DNA of 64,000 nucleotides from Sisyra terminalis (lineage: Eukaryota > Arthropoda > Insecta > Neuroptera > Sisyridae), in the NCBI GenBank assembly GCA_958496175.1, contig OY292276.1:19672001-19736000 (forward strand), in the 5' to 3' direction. Each line of letters begins with the position of its first letter. Within the stretch, counting starts at the first letter, position 1. The position numbers and the translations under genes are program-made. The notes beneath the pieces are model-generated. The model had not been told where the DNA came from and ran no database searches. It saw nothing but the letters and a program-made list of their open reading frames with translations. Positions 38,101-48,965 of this stretch are shown piece after piece.

Positions 38101-41100
38101 CTGTAATAGTTTATAAATATTCACTTAACATCACTGATTAACTAGAGATTCCAGCACATTTTGTCATTTTTTTTTCTTTATTTAAAAAAACGCAATCAAA
38201 CTAGTATTTCTAAATTGAGTTTCGATTTATTGAGAAGTAAAGATGTCTATTCTATCACCCCGTATAATAATTCTGGAACTTTATGAGATATTAGAAGGAA
38301 AAGAGCTAGACATTGCAAAAGTTTAGTTTGTAAAAAAATTGAAATATTAAGAAAATCAAGTATCTTCCTTGTTTACGTTTTAAGAACCAACTCTTGGGAA
38401 TTGTGTGAAAAAAATAGTAATTTATTTAACTATCATTTAATAGAAACATTGTATATAGGCATTATTTCTTATAAATGTTAATTTTATATAATTTATTTTA
38501 AGTAATAATAACATGGTATTGTTATAATTAATATTATTAGATAGATTTCGTTTTTATACGATACATTAGAAATGCTAAAATAAAAGAAAGAGATAAATGT
38601 CCGAAAATAATGTCCTTAGCATAAAATACTTGTAAGCGGCTTAGAAATTTGAAACTAAATGCTTTTAATGGTTAGTAAATAATGGCGTCTCTTTATATCA
38701 CCCACGCTTAATTTCTATGTGTGCCAAGGTAAATGTACTCCGATTGTGCCTCTATATTGATAAAACATAGTAGAAGGTCGCCAATAAATGTGCAAAATCT
38801 TGTAGAAGGGGATAATGTTCATCAATTGCATTTAATCAAAATGCTAAAGGAACAACTTTAAAATTCAAGGAAGAATGACCAATAATGAGTCAAGGAAAAA
38901 TATACACTGCGGGATAATCTCTTGACAACATTGAACAAATTATCTATTTTGCCAAGGAATTGAAGACAATTGTACAAATCTTTTTAAAATCACTTTCATA
39001 AAACTTTCCATTGTAAAATCTCGTGTTAGTAAAGGTAATTTTTTATTTAAATGCTAATCTACTTTAATCTTTAAAGCTTATAAAATATCAGTTTACAACT
39101 GTACAGGAGAAAATTAGAAATATATATCTAATAGTTTATTCGTTTTTGAATTTTTCACTTACGTATAAAATTGTACAAAATTAGTAAATTTGTCATCTTA
39201 TGTTTTTTTTTCTAACAATAAATAAATGGTTGAGTCATTGAAAATGGAAATGAAATAAGTCAATTTTAAGAACGCAGACTTAAAATTTATTACATAAATC
39301 CGTTGCCTTTCCATTCAATTATTATATGCTATGCCTTTCTAATAATATTTTAAAGAGTTTACTGCTACTTTATAAAAAGTTGATGAAAATTATTAACTGG
39401 ATCTTTTATCTATTAAACAAACAGACTGTCTTTAATACAAACTAATGGAAATTTACATCGGCTCAGTTATTGTGTACCTATCACTAAAGAAAATTTTTTT
39501 CATGCTTATGCTGTTTTTTTATAATAGTAGAAAAATGTTATGAATTTCAATTTCTTGAGGTATCAAATATATGTACCTTTTAGTTAATATGTAGTCAAAG
39601 ACTTCTTGTGTTAATTCCTGTCATTAATTAAAAAAACAAATAATGAAACTGAATTTGTTTTGATGAGTACTTTAAATATAGAATATTTTTTTAACGGTCA
39701 TTGAAAACTTGTACCAACTTGTACTGAAAATGTATTTCCATTCTAGAATGAACTTTGTTTAGGTAAATTTTAAATTTATTCAATCACCCCTTTTGAAATT
39801 TAATTAAATTTTTTTTACCAAGTTTTACCTTTTACTGACAACGTTAGATGGTGCCACTGAGCAATTGATAATTCCAACGTAAATACTTTGCAAATAACTT
39901 TCTCGTGTTTATTATTTTATAATTTTCTTTGGTAAAAAATAGTTAATAAAAGCTTTTCTTATGTGAGCTTATTTTTCTTACCTCACGGTAATTTTCGAAA
40001 AAGATATATTAGATCAAATATTTTGTCTTTCAAAAAATTCTCTAGCTTAAGTTAATGCTCACAATATCATATTTTCTTCTGAAATGTGAAAAAAAAATTT
40101 AAAAATTACTAACTAAATTCTAGAGAAGGTTAAATATCTTAATATTTGTAATATAAATTATATAATGATTTTCCACAAAAATAGCTCATGTTCTTAAGGG
40201 AATTTTTTTCAAACCAAAACTAACTTGTAAATAACAAAACGAAAATAATTTTGTGGTTAAAAGAAGAACTATAAGTGGTGTTTTTTATCATTAAAATTTA
40301 TGCTTCTAATATTTTTATAATACTGGAACTATTAATAAAATTTCATACTTAACCAATACTATCTTTCGATGCTCATGTATTTTATTGGTAGTGTTAATAA
40401 AAAAATTAAATCCCTAACGGTTTATGTATGTATAATAGTACTTAGGCGTCACTAGCCTTTTTTCGTACTTCTGCATTTAAAAGAACCGCAAATTAATAAA
40501 TTTATCATTTTCATGGATATCAAAATAACGGTGTATATCGTGGTACAAAAAAAAATCTATAAATTTTTCATAATTTCTTTTTTGATAAACATCGTATGAA
40601 GATCCGACATAAATCTCTAACTTTTCCAGTAACAAAGGATGAAATATGTATATATCTTTCAAAAAAGTCATCATTGGTCTATAAATTTTTAATCGCTCGG
40701 TGGCACTTCGTATCAGTGTTAATGTTAGTGGGAACAGTAATTTAATGTGAATTTATTTTTGGGCTGAGATCGAACAGTTTCGAAAATATCCGAAACAGGG
40801 GATTTCCCAATTATTAAGATGTATATAGAAGAAAATAGAAAATACTGAATTTTGATTAATCAAAATATTTTATTCTTAATCATATAGTTAATGTAAATAA
40901 GTATTTGTTTTATAATCAGGTGATCAATTTTTGAACATTTTCTGCATCGTATTTATTGTACAAAGTTATTAATAAAGCTGCGTGTATTATTTTTTTGATT
41001 GATACATCCATTTAAAGAGCAAGTAATATTTATTTTAATTATTAAACATTGCCAGTCAATTAATTTATTGATAAGGCACTCGTCGGTTTCAAGGGAGCTG

Positions 41101-41860
41101 CTAGGGTTCTCTCAATAAGTCAAATGAAGGTTATCTATAATTTTATTATTATGTTTGATGTTCACCTCATGATTGCATATATATTCGCAATCAAATTAGT
41201 TCGGTTTTTATCATATTTAATAAAACAAGTTGTTATTTCGTCTTTATTTTAGTGTCACATGTATTTTTAATTTTTAATTTCAACAACAAAGAAACCTTGA
41301 GTGATACTATGCTCGTATAGTAGTATATCTAAGCGATTATGAATAAAACCAATTGATTTAGTCACCATTATTTTCTTTTCTTCTATTTTAAAAATACAAA
41401 TTATATTTATCTTCAGGAAATTATATGTGTCAGAAGTGATATGGTTCTGTTATATATTTTTTTTCAATGATGACGTCATGTTTATATTTAAATATTGGAG
41501 GGAGGCGAGCACATGCGATCGGTGAATAACCAACAATGCTTTTTGTATTGTTGTATGAATTTGATGGAGGAGGAATAAAAGTAGAGGTGAATATGAATTG
41601 ATCGAGTTGCACAATAATGAGATAGGGATTGTTGAAGAAATTGATATAAAATTAAAGAAAGACCTGCCTTTTTATGTTTAATGTGGGTATCCAAGTGAAG
41701 ATGGATAATTTTTAACAAAAATACAAACTCACAACACTGAACATATTCTTAAAGAGTTTTTACTAAGAATTTTATTTTAATGATATTTATACTGATGAGA
41801 ATTTATAGAATTAAATGAAAATAATAAGAGAAATAAAATTGGTTTGGTTAATATATAACG
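32111..41860. other. Long AT-rich stretch without recognisable gene
   Basis: No reading frame here has domain motifs or coding composition (for example plus 34879-35142 and minus 40477-40674 are anonymous). No RNA gene or transposase was recognised. It may be intergenic or a large intron. Confidence 0.4.
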
Positions 41861-41867
41861 TGTTTCA

Positions 41868-42067
41868 CTTGTAACGAACGCGAAGCGACTGCGACATGCG
41901 GCGGAAGGACGCAGGTCGTGGTATAGAGTCTCCTGTTCGACGGCGTTAAAGAGCGCAGATAAAGAACTTACAAGCGAGACCGCGACAGCTAACTTTGTCG
42001 CGACCAAGTAATGCGCAATAGGAGAAAAATATTGCAAATATGTGTAATATTTGGGATCACTCACTGA
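41868..42067 (-). promoter_or_regulatory. CpG island-like block with strong splice donor
   Basis: About 20 CpGs fall in 135 bp (41878-42012), the densest in the window. On the minus strand an exact donor consensus CTT|GTAAGT sits at 41972/41971. An initiator-like TCAGT lies about 95 nt upstream, at 42067-42063. Together these look like a TSS and a short 5' exon of a minus-strand gene. The open frame across it begins at GTG rather than ATG, so the exon would be untranslated or start elsewhere. The downstream gene is unknown. Candidates to the left are unassigned exons or the MYND gene, whose upstream exon is missing. Confidence 0.35.
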
Positions 42068-42376
42068 TGGTTCACTCTATGGACAATTAATTAACTCTAA
42101 TTATGTTTGGGTTTTTAAATTCATTATTCTTAGACCAGACCCACGTGTGTGTGTAACGGTAGTTTGCGTAATAGTAACAAATCAAGAGCGTTTTTTTTCC
42201 AACGGAATAAACTACCATAAAATAACTACTAACATATTATTTATGGTTTCTTCTTCGTTATAAAGAATAATTACCTCCAGATAAAACTAATAAAGTAGGA
42301 CACGAAATATTAAAATCGTGGTTAATTAAAAATGTACACAAAGACAGTAGTTTTTTGCTCAATATTATCCTTACAA

Positions 42377-42875
42377 GGGATTTAGGTTTTTCCCAGAATA
42401 CCCGGAATTTGTGACAAATATTTTCAAAAATTCTAGAAATATCGGGATTGCTAATAGCTGTACTATTTTTCATTGCTGATAATTAAGAAATGAATTTTGT
42501 GCAATGAGAATACTTAATATCTTTGTTAAAAATTATTTTATATGATATGCAAAATAATATACACTCTCTATCTTTAATATAAATTTTAGTATGACTTGAA
42601 AGATTTAAATGTTTTAAAGGTGAGGGAAGCATATTATTTACCATTTTATATAAAACAGTTTTCAACAGAGATATTAAATATTTTTTATTGCATAAAATTC
42701 ATAGGTAAGTCGAGACCACCCGAAAAAAGATCAGCATCCACCAAATAGCATTCAGGCAATTATTTTCTTAGTTGTCAACAATGAAAAGTAGTACAACTTA
42801 TCAATTCTGGTATTTCTTGAATCTATGAAAATATATGCCTCAAATTCCGGGTATTTTGGGATAAACCTGAATCCC
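42377..42875. mobile_element. 499-bp inverted-duplication (foldback) element
   Basis: The ends are inverted copies: GGGATTTAGGTTTTTCCCAG at 42377-42396 against the complement of the segment ending at 42875 (GGGATTCAGGTTTATCCCAA). The likeness continues inward through ACCCGGAATTTG, then TTTTTCATTG and AACTAAGAAA-like blocks. After a gap of about 60 bp present only in the right arm, it continues through ATGAATTTT.TGCAAT and TTAATATCT.TGTT almost to the centre near 42590. Each arm is thus roughly 200-250 bp and the element is essentially one long palindrome. There is no coding frame with a known motif. A foldback transposon or an inverted duplication of a repeat would both fit. Confidence 0.55.
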
Positions 42876-43644
42876 GTACGCGGATGATGCCATTATATTA
42901 CTAGCGACATAGCATTTTCTATTTTGTTTTTATTCTATTCGCTATTTTTTTGTTGAATCAATTCTAATATGGTACAATTTTCTCCGTTATGGCTAAATTT
43001 TCTTTCTGAGTCGATTTATTTGCGAATCAAATTAAAAGCAAAGTAGACTATGTACCGTCACCAGCTTTGATGGTTCTAAAAGGGACATGAACCATTTTTT
43101 ATTATAAAATATTCCCATCAATTGATTTTCAATTAAGTAAACCACATTCCAAAAGCTCTGAAGATGGCCGCTCCTTTACACAACAATTTAATTTTTTTTA
43201 AAGTTTAGTTTCTATTTTGATGCTTCCTTTTAATATATTGATTGTTTAATAATACGTTATGTCTTGCTACTTTAGTTTAAATGTCAGATATGAATATAGC
43301 CAGCTATTTTTTCCGTAAATATTTACTTCGAAATTCAAACTACCGTAAAAAATAGTTGTTATAATTCACGTATAAACTTTAATATATTTTACCGCCTTTG
43401 AAGTCTACGGGAAATATTTAAATTATAGATAGTATTAAACACAATTTGATATGTCCTATTATAAAATATAGAAATAACAAATAAACGGAGTAAAATTAGC
43501 ATTGAAAACTTTGAGATATGTATATCATTGCTAATCGTTGCCAGTGAAAATCACTGCCACCCAATAGTACGTGAAAATCGCTACCACCTTAACCAATCTT
43601 AGCCATAGCTTTGTTTCATTTGTTTAAAGCTTTACAAGAGTTTA

Positions 43645-43732
43645 GCTAGCCTACTGATAGTCGAGTAGTCAAGTTAACCGCTCCAAAACCGGTAGGTATT
43701 GGGTACAAGTCTCGTAACGGGGGCAAATTTAT
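43645..43732 (+). repeat. tRNA-like (SINE-head-like) sequence, degenerate
   Basis: ATAGTCGAGTAGTCAAG (43657-43673) resembles a tRNA D-arm / A box, and GGGTACAAGTCTCG resembles the T-arm / B box (GGTTCAA.TC). Between them ACCG...CGGT pair as a possible anticodon stem with CAA in the loop. The acceptor stem does not close, and the stems contain mismatches. It is therefore not a working tRNA. A tRNA-derived SINE head or a decayed tRNA is likely. Confidence 0.35.
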
Positions 43733-46440
43733 AGTATTTCTCAGTTATAGATTTTATAAACTCAAGAGTCATATAAGGACCTTAATTGTTTAAAAGCGAC
43801 AGTAAGTAATTATAAAAAAAGGATTTAACTAATTCAGACATCGTTTAAACTTTAAATCATTGATTTCGAAGCTTCTTTTATTCGGTGTTACTTCCGTTAA
43901 TTTTTATATCGTAATGTCGATAATATTATTTAAAAACTTAAATAATTCTGTCTAATAAAATTGCACTTATATTTAGTATTCATTTTAGTTTTATTTTTAC
44001 AACAAAAGTTGTATTACACGACGCTTAATTATTCCAAAGCATTCGCACAATTCTTTGAATAGGAATAATTCTTAAAATAGATTTGGATTTGAAACTTTAC
44101 TCATTTATGGCATCATCTTTGCATATTGGCTCACCAAATCCAAAATTGTTATAATCTGATCTTTTAAAAATGGTACCTCTGGTAACCTCTGTTTTCGATG
44201 CTTTCATTAATTACTTTAAAAGATTAACTACGCTCATCCTCTACTTCAATATTTCATTTTTCAGTGACTCTAATATTCCCATTTCAGGTAGAGACCCAAT
44301 GAACAGCCATTTTCACACCGTTTATAAGAATAATTTCTGAAGCATACAAGGTGGCCAAAATCCCATGAACTTCTGAGAAAAAAATCCGAAATAATCTCGA
44401 GATTCTCTTAAAACATCTAATACCTATTCTCATTTAAAGGTTTCATAAAAGTTGCAAATGCATTTTTAATTTATTTCTTGAGATAACACCTAAAGTAAAG
44501 GCAACTAAATATTGGTTTTTAAATACCCTGTATTTAGAAATACCTACTTAATAAATATAAAAATTTAAAAACATTTTTTTGGAAATTTACCACATTATTC
44601 TTCACTATGGATTGATGTGATTTAAGCTTTTTCATTCTATTATTTAGCCTTCTTTCTCGTGACCGTCTTGTAACTACTATTTAACAATTGAAATACATAC
44701 ATACAGATATATACAATTTATACTGAACTTATCTTTGAGATGATATCACTTCGTATCCAAGCTCTCAATACTAAACCCACTGCATTTATATTATTTGATG
44801 TAGTTACTCATGGCTAGATCCAAATAAAGTTCATTTATGAATATCCGGTGAGGGTCATTGAGCTAAAAGATGAAACTTCAGCAGAACACAAATGGATTTT
44901 TCATAAATTGTGTTAATTCGATAACTAAGCATATTCATATACTTAAATAGATCTTTCGTTAAAACTTGATTTTACTACAAAATGGATTGAAATATATGTT
45001 TATTATTACACCAATAAGTACTTTCCATAATTTATGTAATTGTAATAGTTGGTAATAGTATATAAATGTAAAAATATACCATTGCTTTGTCAAAAAATCC
45101 TCATTTCCATAATTAAACTGTATCATCAAAAAATAAAGCATCCGACCACCTTAAATTAATATTTTTTATAAGTTCTTATGTATATCGTAAATCAAAATAT
45201 TTCAAATCGTTAAACTTAGAATTAAAATCTTGAACAAAGTGAAGGTTTCTTACTTTTGACTTTCAGAGTCGATAGATGTTATATTAAAGAAAAAAAATGT
45301 TTATGGACCAAAAGTGTCTATAAATTGTGTATCCCGATACAATACCAGAAAAATTCCAATCCATTTGTATCAGTCCAAGTGCTAATTAAATAGCTGAGCC
45401 TTTATTGGTATTACGTATATCGACAAATGTACCAAATATATTAAATTATTTGACTAAGATCGATCCGTAGATCAAAAAACGAATTCGGAACATAGATTTC
45501 ATTTGATCATTACATGTTTTAAAATCGTTAATTTACGAAAACTAGGCGTAGTATTCAATGTGGTATAAAAGTATCTATTTAGTATTGTTCTTCATAGTTA
45601 TCCAGGATATATAGTTTTTTTTAAATAAAGAAAACTCAGATTGTTTAAAATCCACTTTTATTATTTAATGTTTTTTGAGTTCGATTTTTATTTTATTGTT
45701 ATAAAAAGCTGAGTTTTATGATCTACTATGTTGTTTTTTTAATTGAACCGCATAAACCTAAAGTGATGTAAGTCATAATTCTGAATTTTCCGGTTTTATT
45801 AGCTGAAACGATTTCTTGGATTTATTGTTTATTGGAAAAGTGAAGTAAGACAAAGCTTCATTATTATGTCGGTAGAAGCTGGTCAACAAAGCTCGTACTT
45901 GGGATTTTTCGATAGCTATTTGGATAAAAGTTTTTATAATTTCGAATCGCAATAGTATGATATACACCACTTTGGCTTAAAATGGCTAGTTAACTAAGAT
46001 TTCTCCATTGTTTGTACTACCAAATACTTAATTATATATACAACTTCACATGAAAATTGACTGGATTTGGAACTTTTGATCTTAAAGGGAATTATTAGAG
46101 TTATCGTTGGAACAAGGCGGTATTGTAAATTTCATCTTATTATTTAAAATAAATCAATGATTATACCGCTTTTGAGTTATACCAACTCGTTATTTCGTCA
46201 AAATAAATCAATATTAAGTATGATTAGTGCTAAGTTATTGAGAATATTATGTATCATCGGTGATTCGTTTTATGCTCTCCTAAATTTGTAACGTTTAGAT
46301 TGACAATTTGCCTATACGCTAATCAAAGAGGTTTCAATGCAATATATTTTTTTTTTAAATTGATATTATGCATATTATGTAAGTAATTAATCGAAATCTT
46401 TGAAAACATGAATAGTCAAAATATAAAAAAATGTATAACA
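43733..46440. other. AT-rich DNA; possible downstream exon of THAP gene
   Basis: No certain feature. On the minus strand around 44196-44117, two overlapping frames look unusually protein-like (LPEVPFLKDQIITILDLVSQ, and GTIFKRSDYNNFGFGEPICK ending at a stop). Either could join the preceding THAP exon in phase, but the acceptor sequence there lacks a pyrimidine tract. The minus open frame at 45773-45970 has no family features. Confidence 0.25.
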
Positions 46441-46446
46441 ATGGGC

Positions 46447-47682
46447 TTACCTTAAATCGGGTTTTGATTCTTCAGTGTAGTGGAATGAATTCAGTCTTAG
46501 ATTGATATAATTCATGAATTTCAATTTGTATGGACTATTTTCAAACGAATTTTTTCTGGCTTCTTCGGTTTTGATGTTAATTAAATGTTTATTAACAACT
46601 TCTTCTAGCATTGATTTCTTCTTTGCTATTCGAATACTTGATCGTATTGGATATTTATATGCTTTCTTGGTAGTATTTTCATTTCCACTGGAGTCTCCAT
46701 CGGTATCAGAAATTAATCTCTTTTTTGGGATGTTTTCTTTCACAATATTTGTTTGCTTTTTAGACAAACCTTTTACTATAACAGAGTTGTTTAGGATAGA
46801 ATCACCTTTTTTTATGATCCTCGAATGTTTATTTAGTTTGGATTCTGATTTGATATCATTAGATTTTTGTACACCATTACAAATTACTGATGCTAATGGG
46901 CTTTTTTTGTTTCCATTTTCTTTTGGATGTTCAATTGGAAAACGTTTTTGTTTTGAATGTTCTGTACTTAACGCGTTGGTAATGATTTTTTCATTGGAAC
47001 AAATATTTTCATTAGATATTTTTAAATAATGTTCTGAAGTTGTGTTAAGCTTTCCGTTTAACTGATTTTGCGGAGAACTTATTACAGTACCATTGTTGGG
47101 AATTTTCGCTTGTTTCAACGTTTCTACTTTTTTCTCGTTAATTGCTATTTCACATTTTCCATTGTGATTTGTCACAGCTTTTTTATTTGAATGTTCGATC
47201 ACTGTTTTTTTACGACGTTGAGGATTTGGACAAATAATTTCTTTTACTTCGATACCGTTTTCTTTTAGTTTAAGTATAGATTTACTAACCGGAAGAACTG
47301 TAATGTCTGTTTTCTTTTTCCTATTCAACTCTTTTTTGTTGAAAGCTTCTTTTTTCTCACAACTTTTAACTTTTTCCACGTCTTGCTTTTTCGGTAAAAA
47401 TAAATCAGGTACTGCGTTCGGAAGAAGTTTCCTTCGTTTGGGCAATCCAAGTAATTCATGTTCAAGATCTCGTTGATAATTTTTTTCCGAAAAATGATTA
47501 CTGCAAACTCGCACATGAGCTGGCACTTCTTTAATTTCCTCACCTCGGCATAGTGAACCCCATGTAAGTGCTTGACGCTTCGAAGGTGGAAACACGTGAT
47601 AAATAATGCTGCTGGATGTCCTCGGTAAATTTCTTGTTTTACTGTAGTAGTTACCACAATTTAACACATAACACTGAGGCAT
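46447..47682 (-). CDS. THAP zinc-finger DNA-binding protein
   Basis: A single open exon of 411 codons starts at ATG 47682. The THAP domain fills residues 1-95 with all hallmarks: C4-x4-C9, the FP pair at 31-32, W41, C60-x2-H63 followed by F64, and the closing AVPDLF at 90-95. THAP domains bind specific DNA through zinc. The rest (96-411) is basic, Lys/Asn/Ser-rich and low-complexity, with likely nuclear localisation signals (LPKRRKLLP at 80-88, RRKK, KKSMLEE), and has no recognised domain. No transposase domain follows, so it looks like a host regulator rather than a mobile element. The apparent stop TAA lies inside a strong splice donor (TTTAAG|GTAAGC, exon end 46451, phase 2). The real protein may therefore continue in an exon to the left. 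Unspliced, it ends with Arg and has no nearby AATAAA. Confidence 0.88.
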   Translation of the reverse strand: MPQCYVLNCGNYYSKTRNLPRTSSSIIYHVFPPSKRQALTWGSLCRGEEIKEVPAHVRVCSNHFSEKNYQRDLEHELLGLPKRRKLLPNAVPDLFLPKKQDVEKVKSCEKKEAFNKKELNRKKKTDITVLPVSKSILKLKENGIEVKEIICPNPQRRKKTVIEHSNKKAVTNHNGKCEIAINEKKVETLKQAKIPNNGTVISSPQNQLNGKLNTTSEHYLKISNENICSNEKIITNALSTEHSKQKRFPIEHPKENGNKKSPLASVICNGVQKSNDIKSESKLNKHSRIIKKGDSILNNSVIVKGLSKKQTNIVKENIPKKRLISDTDGDSSGNENTTKKAYKYPIRSSIRIAKKKSMLEEVVNKHLINIKTEEARKNSFENSPYKLKFMNYINLRLNSFHYTEESKPDLR

Positions 47683-48010
47683 TTTGAATAGTCAAGAAAT
47701 TAAGCTTTTTCTGAATTGTTGTTTGAAACTTAAAAATAACAACTACAATTGTTCTGATGCTCAATAAAACAGCATCTCTCACAAAATGCAGGGAATACTG
47801 ATGCAGTTTTACTTTGCGAAATGCACTGGAACCCTCTGTTAGGATGAATAGTGGACCAATGTATTTATTGCCATTACCTGCTATGATAAAAAGGACGAAA
47901 AGTATGTTGGGTCTTTGTAATGCACCCTTCCAACTTAACCCTCACTCAAGGTTTTGCCCATTGTGTACCCTCGTGACGTAGTAAAAATAAGCCTCCCTCT
48001 GTACAGTTTT
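47683..48010 (-). promoter_or_regulatory. THAP gene 5' flank, candidate promoter
   Basis: This stretch is less AT-rich than its surroundings. It includes TACGTCACGAGGG on the minus strand (CRE-like, about 47966-47978). No TATA box, clear initiator or upstream exon could be fixed. No intron acceptor is seen directly before the start codon, so transcription probably begins within this region. Confidence 0.3.
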
Positions 48011-48907
48011 GTTCATGATCAGCCTTTGTAATAACTATTAAAATCAATTTTAAATTACTTATTCAAAAAGTTAATTTGTCTTTGTTCTTAGAAGCAATTA
48101 AAATTTCAAAAGAGATAAATATTTGGCATTGTTAAGTTTGCATTTTTTGGTAGCTTTGACATATTTTCATATTTACTCAATTTACGACCATCAATAAATA
48201 TTATTATCGATTGGATATTGAATTATTTTATCATATAATCAAGAGAGTAAATATATCTTTGGGGCTTGCAATAGTGCAATTTTTTTCCATTATAGATGTT
48301 ATTTAAATTCATTTTTAGTAGAAAAAAAAGATATATTACAAGTTGTAGAATAAATTCTGAGGTCAAATTTTTGTTGACTGTCACCAATTGCAAAACTTTC
48401 AATTTGGCATTACTTCAATATAGTTAATATTATACTACATATGAATTAATACATTTTACATGGAGTAATAAATGTTTCTTTGTTTGAATAAGATTAGATT
48501 TCGCAATTTTGGTAAAAATACAAAATTTAGTTAGTATTTTCTAATTTTGTTAATATCTTCGAAATTCAAGGTTAAACTTAGGTAAAAGATTAAAAGGAGT
48601 CAAGCAGAGTAGCATTGAAATAAATGACATTGGGATTATCAATCCCAAATCAGGTCAGAACCGCGTTTTGACCTTTTCGTCAGACTAAACGACATAAAAT
48701 GCAGATGAATGCATCTGGAAGAATTTGTAATTTTTAAAGTTTACGATATAAAATATAAGCAAACGAATATGTAAGAAGATGCATTAACTAGTAAATGTAC
48801 GATAAACTAAACCTTTTTTGTACCATTTTAGCACTAATTTAGTTTTGCTTCTTTTTAATAACAGAAAAACTATTTCAAATTCTTATTTCCCTTTTGTGGT
48901 TCTTATA

Positions 48908-48965
48908 GAACAGCGATTTCCAACCTTCGATAGGATACACGGAAGGTTGCTTGGGAAACCCGAAA
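48908..48965. repeat. hAT-like terminal sequence with hairpin
   Basis: CAGCGATTTCCAACCTTCG at 48910-48928 resembles ends of hAT-type elements (CAGCGGTTCCCAACC). It folds with GGAAGGTTGCTTGGGAAACC about 13 nt downstream (perfect core AACCTTC/GAAGGTT). This could be a solo end of a decayed hAT MITE. The opposite end was not located. Confidence 0.3.

Noticed and set aside
42870..42905. Plus-strand reading IPYADDAIILLA resembling the reverse transcriptase YADD motif.
   Set aside because: The frame upstream has stops and none of the other reverse transcriptase blocks; the site sits at the edge of the foldback element. Most likely chance.
45773..45970. Minus-strand 65-codon frame considered as a continuation of the THAP gene.
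   Set aside because: No acceptor in the right phase and no recognisable domain.
46514..47029. 171-codon plus-strand open frame.
   Set aside because: It is the antisense shadow of the low-complexity part of the THAP gene.
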